The notes under the pieces were generated by a model. It was given only the letters and a program-made list of their open reading frames with translations, was not told the origin of the DNA and did not search any database. Positions 57,359 to 64,000 of a stretch of DNA of 64,000 nucleotides are shown here, piece by piece. Within the stretch, counting starts at the first letter, position 1. Each line of letters starts with the position of its first letter. The DNA comes from Capsaspora owczarzaki ATCC 30864 (Eukaryota > Opisthokonta > Filasterea), in assembly GCF_000151315.2 (NCBI RefSeq), contig NW_011887292.1, positions 723,534-787,533 of the forward strand, written 5' to 3'. A program made the position numbers and the translations under genes.

Positions 57359-60300
57359 TCAAAACCCAACATTCTTGCTGCCGGTGGGAGCCCGTCGCTG
57401 ATGCAGAACACTGTACGAAGCCTGCAGAAGCGTGTAGGGCAGGCACTCTTCCAGCTCCTCGGCGTTGAGGAAGGGCGACATTTGGACAAACTTGTCGAGA
57501 ATAATGACAATCGAGTCGAGTTCTTTCGGCGCGTCCTTGCTGGTGCTGTTGGCGTCCGCGCGCTGTCGCATCAACAAGACGGATGCAATCTGCCAACGGA
57601 ATCAAAAAAAAAATGGAAAAGAAATCAAACAACGGCAATGCGTGAGTCACGATGAATGCAAAAAAGCAAGCAAAAAACAGCAGCAATTTGGCGCCCCACC
57701 GTCAAAAACTCTTTCTGGCACTCGGGAATGTGCTGATCGGCCTCGGCGGTCAGGGACAAGAGGGTGGAGGACAGGTTGTGGATGACCAACGGCAGGCAGT
57801 GCGCGTTGTTTGCGTTTGCTTCGAGCGCCGGCTTGTAGATGGACGTCTCGCGGGTCGAAAGGGTGCACAACGAAGCGGCAAAGAAGACGAGCAGGAGGTT
57901 CCAGACTTTGAAATCGTAGTCAGGGTTCACTGTGGCAGTGTTCCAAGTCGGGGGTGAGTGAAGCAGGATTTTTTTTTTTCGTTTGTTGTTGTTTAGCTCA
58001 AATCAAAATGAGAAATGAACGTACTGCAATGCTCCTTGAGCGCGTCGGAAATAACAGGATCAATGTCGATGGTCATGCCGGCCAACAACGCAATACGGTC
58101 GACAGCTTGGGCAAACTGCGCAATGGAAAACACAAACAGTCAGCGAGCGCCAAACGACACAAGTGCAACATGCAACCACTGCTTGCGAATAAAACAAACC
58201 AAAGGATCGCGGACATCCGGGAAGAACTCGTGCATGTCCTTCACGCAACTGGCGATCAAAGGAGCGCGCGTGGCAAGCACCAGCGAGAGAGCCTCGGTGA
58301 GCAGCGAACGGAAGCTCAGCAGGGCGCCAATTCGCAACGAGCGAACAATGAGCTCGTCGACGTCTAGACAGAACCGAGATGGAGAGGAACGAACTGAGCT
58401 GCATGCTCCACAAAAAAAAGACGCCCAGCCTTTGCCAAATGCTGTCACACAAAAAAAGTAAAAAAAACTCACTCTTCAGCTTCTTGAGCACGTCAGCGCA
58501 GCGAGCAGCGTCGTGCCATGACTTTTGGAGAATCTGCAGGCCGTCTTGGTTGTTCATGACATAGCCCTGTGGAGCCCAAGCAACAGGTGTGCCGTGAGGG
58601 TCATGATGAACACAAACTAATCATTGTTGCTCTATCTGTTTCGCTTTACCTTGATCTGACCAACCTCGGCAGTCAAAATCTTCATAATCATCTCATCCAA
58701 GCTTCGCACGCCGTAAGGGCCGATGAGCTGGCAGAGTGACATCAATTCTGGGACCGAGTCGACACAGCAAAACAAATGAGAACAAAAACGAGCTGACGGA
58801 CAATCACTGCACAACAAACTTACCGGGCAGATCGGTAAACTGCTCGGCCTTGAACGGAACGTCCTGACGGCTCACAAAGCTCTTACGAAGAGCCGAGTAG
58901 GCATAGTGGCCAGTGTCCACCTGACGCGTCAAAAAGTCCATGTACCACGTCGAGTAGCCAGTGGCGACTGTCGGCTTGCCGTTGCGGTCCTTCAGCTGCG
59001 TTTGTTCTTGGAGGACGTTGTAGAAGAGCTCGAGCATATTGATATCGACTGCGGCGCGCCAAACGAACAAAACAAAATGAGTGAAAAAGCCAAGTCAACA
59101 AAATACATCCAAAAAAAAAAACTGCATTCCCCCCTTGTACCATAATTCTCGAGCGAAAACAACCCCTCCATGTACGCAAGAGTCGCTTGCAGAAGGATCG
59201 AGGGGCGGTTGATCCGGTGCTCCTCGTCGCGGAAACCCATCAGACCGACGACAGCGCCGGAAAAGAGCTTTTGCAGCGCCTCGACGAGGTATTCGCGAGG
59301 GCAAAAGTCAGTGTCAAAGACGCGCAGCGTTCTGTCGTGGCTGATGGACCAGCACAGATCGGCCAGGGAAAAGTGCAACTCGGATAAGTGCGCAATGACG
59401 GTCGGGTTGCGCGCGAGCAGCTGCGGCGGGGCGACCGCCTTGCGCGTGGGCTTGCGGCCAGCCTCCTTGGCGGCAGCCACCTTTTCGTTGAAGGCGGCAA
59501 TGAGGGTTTGGGTGCCAGTGACGGGCAGCAGCTCGTGGCCCATCCGCACGTGCTCCATACAGTACTGGTGGACGGTGCGGGCCGTGTTCGACGCAATGTG
59601 CTCCAGGAACTTGTCTGCAAGGCTGACGCTCACTTGGCCCAGGAGGGCGCGCTCCTCGGCCAAAAACTCGTGGGCTGCCAAGGGGAACTCGCCGCAAATG
59701 GCGGGGAAGACGAACGAGTATCGCGACTGGCGAGGCGTGTTCATGCACGGCTCAAAGTGCTTGATGAGCTCGCGGCGGTAGGCGACCAGTCCGGTGAGCG
59801 ACGAGGTTTGCCGAACAAGCTCGTCCACAGCGTCGACACCGTAGGAATGGAAGGAAATCAGATTCATGTACAAGGTGAGCTCTGGGTAGCTGGCCAGCTG
59901 CACGGGCGCCTTGTTGACAGACATGAGGGCTTGGAGGCGGAACCAGTCGAGACGCAGCCCGGCAAAGGAGGGCGGATTGGAGGCCAGCGTGGCGGGCGAG
60001 AGGCCGCTGAGGAGGTCGACAAACGAGGTAATCAAAGTCGACTCTTCCTCCGGGCATGGAATGTTGGACACTGCGTCGCGGAGCAGCTCGAGATCGTATC
60101 CGGCCAAAAACTCGCCATAGTATTGACGCAGAATGGTCTCGGACGACTTGACCAGGGCGGCGGCCTCCTTGAGCCAGAAAATGAGCTCGCTAATCGTGTT
60201 GTCGCGGTACTCTGTGTCCTTGTACTTGCCGCGGGTCTTGGGAGGAGCGGCTTCGCAGTGGCGGAAGTACCAGATGACCTCGTCGCGCGCGAGGCCCATG

Positions 60301-62084
60301 ACAATCAGCAGGCTGGGCAGCTTTGGGCCCAGGAGACCCGGCTTGTCGGTGAACAAGAGCTGGAGGTCTTGGATGCTCTGGCGGAAAAAGTGGCGACGCT
60401 CGCGGTGAAAGCCACCGCTGGACTGAACGGCGAAGGCAGCGCAGTCGGAAACGAGCTGCTTGAGCTTGGTCAACCGGCCGGTGGTCTTGTAGAAGGCCGC
60501 AGTGGTTTCGTACTCTGCGTGGATGTGCAGCACCTCGTCGCGGAAGAGAGGCGTGATAAAGCCGTCAATGAGGGCGACGCGGAGCAGATCGCTCGTCTCA
60601 GAGTGGTCGAGCTCGGCTGGGCACAGCAGAAAGCCAATCACAATCCAGCTGGTCATGCGATCGAGCGAGACAAACACGTCGCTGAGAACCTCGGTGGTGT
60701 GGGTCGGCACCAGCAGGTCGGTGCGGCTCGTGAGCATGTGGAAAATGTTGGACTGGCGGAGCAGGGCGGCCTGGATGTGGAAGCGGCCGTAGTGGCTGCG
60801 GCACGACATGATGGCCGAGGCGATAAAGCGCGAAATGCCCTGAAAGTCGTCCGACAGGCGGCGAATGGGAAGCTCATAGTCGGAGAGCCACTGGGAGAGG
60901 CGGCCATAGTTGGGCTCGGCCGAGCTGGCGCTCAGCTCGTGCGTCGTGCAGTACAGGGCAGCAATCACCTTGCGGTCTTCGACGCGCGACAAGATGATCA
61001 TGGCGGAGGCGTAGTTGACCAGGAGGTCGAGGAAGCCGCGCGTCAGGTGGAAGTTGGCGGCCAGGTTGCAGGCCGACACGGTCGAGCCGAGCGAGGTGAG
61101 CAGATCCGCAGCCACGTCCTTGAACTCGAGTGCATCGAGGAGCGTGTAGTAGTGCGGCTCGAGCACCTTGGCGATCTCGACGCGTCGTGCAGGGATTGGG
61201 GTTGACATGGTCTGTTTGATTGGTTCAGTTTGTTTGCATTGGTGAGATGATGATTGTTGGAAAATTGTTGAAAATCAAAAAAAAAAAAAAAAAAAAAAAG
61301 CCAATAGTTTCAACACAAAAGGCGTGAAGCGTGTGGCAGCCGGGCGCAGAGACAGCGGGCGCGTACAAGAAGCGCACCATAGCAGAGTCATGCAAACATA
61401 GACAGACAGCGTGAGAGAGGTGGAGGGGGGGGGCAAGCGTGACTGACCTTTGTGTTGTCGATCAACGGGAACTTTTTGACCATGTTCTTGAGGACGGGCT
61501 CGATGACCTTGTCTGAGAGGAACGACGGTCGGGTCTCTGGGTTTTCAAACGTCTGTGATTGGACCAGGTGAGTGAAGAGAGTCAGGGAGAGGGGGGCGAG
61601 GGAGAGAGTGAGAGAATGGAGAGAATGGGAGCGATTCAATGGAAAAAAAAAAAAAAAAAAAAAAAGCCAAACAACACAAAAATATTGCCTTGTTTGAAAA
61701 AAAAAAAAATTGAAGGTTGAGCGTAAGGCAAAAAATAAGGGGGGGGGGGAACGATCGATGGAGGAAAGCGAAGGGAGATCAAAGAGGATAGAGAGAGGGA
61801 GAGAGATGAAAACGGCGAGCGATTGGAGGGCCAGGGGAAGGAGAGGAGCGGAGAGAGAAAGAGAGAGAGAGAGAGATGCTGGACTGGAATCAGATCGGCT
61901 CTATCTCTCTGACGCTCGTTCGCTCGCTCTCCAGCGTTGCTCAGCCAACACGGGGTTTCAACAACATGCTTCCGTCTGCAGGATGAGGTACCTGTTTGAG
62001 GTTGTACAGGCGGGTCAGGATGCCCACGCTGTGGTGAGACAGGATCGAGAGCTTCTCGGCAAACTTGGCATCAAACTTGACCAT
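57359..62084 (-). CDS. NCKAP1: NCK-associated protein 1 / Hem (WAVE regulatory complex subunit)
   Basis: Scaffold of the WAVE complex, pairing with CYFIP to hold WAVE inactive until Rac binds; controls Arp2/3 actin branching at the plasma membrane. Ten exons (minus): 62084-61992, 61552-61448, 61211-59141, 59048-58824, 58747-58650, 58566-58473, 58363-58200, 58115-58025, 57929-57700 and 57589-57359; 1,133 residues, almost the human length (1,128). The start KFAEKLSILSHHSVGILTRL matches [20 protein letters not shown]. Later blocks: LVNYASAMIILSRVEDRKVI, LFRDEVLHIHAEYETTA, HRERRHFFRQSIQDLQLLF, GLRLDWFRLQALMSVNKAP, SLCQLIGPYGVRSLDEM and IGALLSFRSLLTEALSLVL. The C-terminus ECLPYTLLQASYSVLHQ fits SCFPYVLLRNAYHAVYKQ. 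Start codon taken at 62084 because the family N-terminus begins there. Confidence 0.96.
61277..61299 (+). repeat. A(23) homopolymer in NCKAP1 intron 2, followed by GCCAA
   Basis: Reads TTGGC then T(23) in the sense of the gene. One of three A(23-24)GCCAA occurrences in the window. Confidence 0.85.
61643..61665 (+). repeat. A(23) homopolymer in NCKAP1 intron 1, followed by GCCAA
   Basis: Same layout as the run in intron 2. The surrounding intron (about 61580-61890) is heavily purine-rich on the plus strand, with GAGA repeats. Confidence 0.85.
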
Positions 62085-62462
62085 CTTTGAAAGTATGAGA
62101 AACGACTGACAATAGATGTATCAATATTTGAGAGCGTTGTACTTGCATTTCAAAATGATTTCACCCTCCAAACGTAGATGTGTCTATTTTCTGGATGTCA
62201 GTCGACAGCAACCGCTTGAAGCTGAGACCAAGTTCATCTTCTCAGCTTCTCAGCTCGATTCAGGGTGAACAGCATGTCCTCGCACATCATGTCCTCGAGC
62301 AGCATGTCCTCGAACAGCATGTCTTCGAATCAAACCACAACCAGTCTCGAAGATTCATAGGAATGATTGCCAAGCGAATGCCCGCGCTTTGACTCGTGTG
62401 CAGATTTTCTTGGAACAACTGGAGAATAAATAACAGACACATCAAGCAACCACATACATGCA
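62085..62462. other. Intergenic region between UVSSA (3') and NCKAP1 (5')
   Basis: Must hold the NCKAP1 promoter and the UVSSA 3' flank. The only distinct structure is the 15-bp minisatellite listed separately. Confidence 0.6.
62271..62330 (+). repeat. Four-copy 15-bp minisatellite upstream of NCKAP1
   Basis: Four adjacent 15-bp units close to AGCATGTCCTCGAAC, at 62271, 62286, 62301 and 62316, each differing at one to three positions. On the plus strand it reads as repeated Gln-His-Val-Leu-Glu, but the surrounding frame has no support as a gene. Confidence 0.85.
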
Positions 62463-64000
62463 CTATTCACGATACTGCCAAAAGTCGCCAAACTGGTCCC
62501 TGCGCGCCTTGTCCTCCTGCGCCTCCATTCGGTCCAGAATGGCCCGCCTTGACGCGTTGCCCTTCCGCATACGAGCTTCAAAGGACGCGACTGGATCCCT
62601 CTTGCTGCTGCCACCGCCGCCACTTGACGACGACGACGACGACACCGAGGAGCTCGCGTCAGAAATGTCCGTCAGGCGTGGCTTTGGCTTTTGAGACGCC
62701 AGCGTGCCAGCCACGGCGGGCGAGGACAAAATATCACGCTCAAGACCCATCCATTCACGATTCACGCGCTCGCTTCCAGGCGCATTCGTCGTCAAGGCGT
62801 GCGCCAACGCCACGTCCAGCGCAGAATGGCCCGCCCGCAAGGCCTGCACCGTGGCCGTATCGCGCTCAAACAAGCGATCTGCGTCGTCTTTGCGCGCCGT
62901 GAGCTCGCCTCCAGCCTCTGCACCAGGTGCTGCTCGTCCCAGGGCAACGCCGGGCGCCTCGAGCTTGGCTCGCTTGACCTTGGCGGCAGCTGTCATTCGC
63001 TGCCCTGCCACCTTGACGCTCCCCGACGCAGAAATCGCGCTCGCGGCAACCAGCGCATCCGCATACCGGCGTTTCTCGAGCTCTTCCAGAAACTTGGGAT
63101 CGGTAGGGTTGCCGCTTTCGTCCCTTGGAACGATGCGCCCATGAAACGGACACACCTCGCGATCCATGCGCTTGCACAGACGCCCTGCCTTGCCCAAGGG
63201 TGCACGGCAAGCCCACTTTACCGGCTCAAGGGGCTCTTGTTGGTACGTCACGACGCTGGTCTCGAGCACCTCTCGCATCGCTGACGGAACGTCCGACATC
63301 AAATCATCGCTGTCTCGATTGCCCCAAAACCGATGCGCCGTGTCCATGGCGTTAATGTTTGGGATGGGGACTGTCGATCCAGCAACTACGACTCTTCCGG
63401 CTGTTGTTGGCTTGGGAGTGGCGATGACTGTTGGATTGGATGGTGCATTTGCTGTCGAAACGACGGAATCTGTTGCGACTGAAGGAGCAGCAGCCTCAGC
63501 AGCTTCCTCTTGAACCTGATCATCGGCATCCTCTTCGTCCACGGAATCGTCGTCGCGACTGCGCTTCCCTGAAACCCAGTCGTCGTCGTTGAAGTCGTCG
63601 CGCTCCAAATGCACAGCAATTTGCGCTTCGTCCTCGTTCCCGTCTTCTTGGTCGACAGGGGGCTTTCCAGTAGAAACCGCCTCCCATTCGTCGTCACTCT
63701 CCTCACCCACCAGCGGCTCGGCACCGACAAACTCGAGCTCGTGCGCCTTGTCCAGCATGGCTTGCAGCTCACGCTTGACGTCAATAGCTGCTCGCAGACG
63801 CGAGTGTTGGGTCGCGTGGGAGTCGAGCGCAGCTTCACCGACTTGAACGAGCAAATCAATGTACGACGCAATGAACGGCAAGTGTCTGGACTCGATCAGC
63901 TTGCACGCATCGGTGATGGTGGCGATGAGCGCCTTGTTGTCGGTGGTGCGTCGAATTTGCAACGCACGCCCGTCCAGCGCCACTTCCAGTTGATAATGGG
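62463..64000 (-). CDS. UVSSA: UV-stimulated scaffold protein A, N-terminus outside the window
   Basis: UVSSA acts in transcription-coupled nucleotide excision repair, linking stalled RNA polymerase II, CSA/CSB and TFIIH. One open exon runs from the window edge to the stop at 62463, giving the last 512 or so residues. The diagnostic part is the conserved C-terminal (DUF2043) module: VKWACRAPLGKAGRLCKRMD, then EVCPFHGRIVPRDESGNP, with the C..C..CPFH putative zinc ligands. Upstream is ITDACKLIESRHLPFIASYI, fitting the C-terminal end of the N-terminal helical domain, and an acidic linker (ESDDEWEAVSTG, DQEDGNEDEAQ) where a TFIIH p62-binding motif is expected. The apparent start near 63983 is GTG and the frame stays open to base 64000, so the true start lies outside. 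Confidence 0.87.
   Translation of the reverse strand, partial: HYQLEVALDGRALQIRRTTDNKALIATITDACKLIESRHLPFIASYIDLLVQVGEAALDSHATQHSRLRAAIDVKRELQAMLDKAHELEFVGAEPLVGEESDDEWEAVSTGKPPVDQEDGNEDEAQIAVHLERDDFNDDDWVSGKRSRDDDSVDEEDADDQVQEEAAEAAAPSVATDSVVSTANAPSNPTVIATPKPTTAGRVVVAGSTVPIPNINAMDTAHRFWGNRDSDDLMSDVPSAMREVLETSVVTYQQEPLEPVKWACRAPLGKAGRLCKRMDREVCPFHGRIVPRDESGNPTDPKFLEELEKRRYADALVAASAISASGSVKVAGQRMTAAAKVKRAKLEAPGVALGRAAPGAEAGGELTARKDDADRLFERDTATVQALRAGHSALDVALAHALTTNAPGSERVNREWMGLERDILSSPAVAGTLASQKPKPRLTDISDASSSVSSSSSSSGGGGSSKRDPVASFEARMRKGNASRRAILDRMEAQEDKARRDQFGDFWQYRE

Overview
This is nuclear DNA from a eukaryote with a compact, intron-containing genome. Genes sit 75 to about 1,700 bp apart. 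Introns are mostly 60 to 300 bp with GT-AG ends, and proteins carry long Gln, Ala, Ser and Thr tracts encoded by CAG/GCN/TCN runs. The gene set combines SREBP, a MAST kinase, the WAVE-complex protein NCKAP1, the little elongation complex subunit ICE2, and a receptor tyrosine kinase whose ectodomain is built from one leucine-rich repeat per exon. That mix points to a unicellular relative of animals, and the LRR receptor kinase fits the filasterean Capsaspora best. The species is an inference; no ribosomal marker is present. Every gene model below was assembled by hand from splice sites, and all multi-exon models keep the reading frame throughout.

Layout, left to right. ELMOD (+, 5' end outside the window) meets POLD1 (-) tail to tail. 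POLD1 and RFC3 (+) are divergent from a 466-bp promoter with three E2F-like sites and a fourth in RFC3 intron 1. BORCS5 (+) meets a MAST-family kinase (-). A membrane-anchored paraoxonase-like protein (-) is divergent from a 2,834-residue coiled-coil protein (+), which is followed by NUP210 (+). PPCDC (-) and ICE2 (+) are divergent, with a repeated promoter element between them. TMEM134 (+) and AMACR (-) converge. Then come the LRR receptor tyrosine kinase (+), POLR3C (+), SREBP (-), NCKAP1 (-) and UVSSA (-, 5' end outside the window).

Most genes are single-copy housekeeping functions: replication (POLD1, RFC3), transcription (POLR3C, ICE2, SREBP), repair (UVSSA), nuclear pore (NUP210), lysosome positioning (BORCS5), actin control (NCKAP1), coenzyme A synthesis (PPCDC) and branched-chain lipid metabolism (AMACR). 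The POLD1/RFC3 pair joins the lagging-strand polymerase to a subunit of the clamp loader that serves it, and the shared E2F-like sites suggest joint cell-cycle control.

The most unusual items are: an SREBP whose DNA-binding region looks like Mondo/ChREBP and lacks the SREBP-specific tyrosine; the E2F-decorated divergent replication promoter; a perfect 138-bp duplication of an LRR exon plus its intron in the receptor kinase; a ladder of dynein light chain (LC8)-like motifs in the giant coiled-coil protein; and a paraoxonase-like propeller that appears to have lost its catalytic residues. No transposable element, tRNA, rRNA or CRISPR array was recognised.
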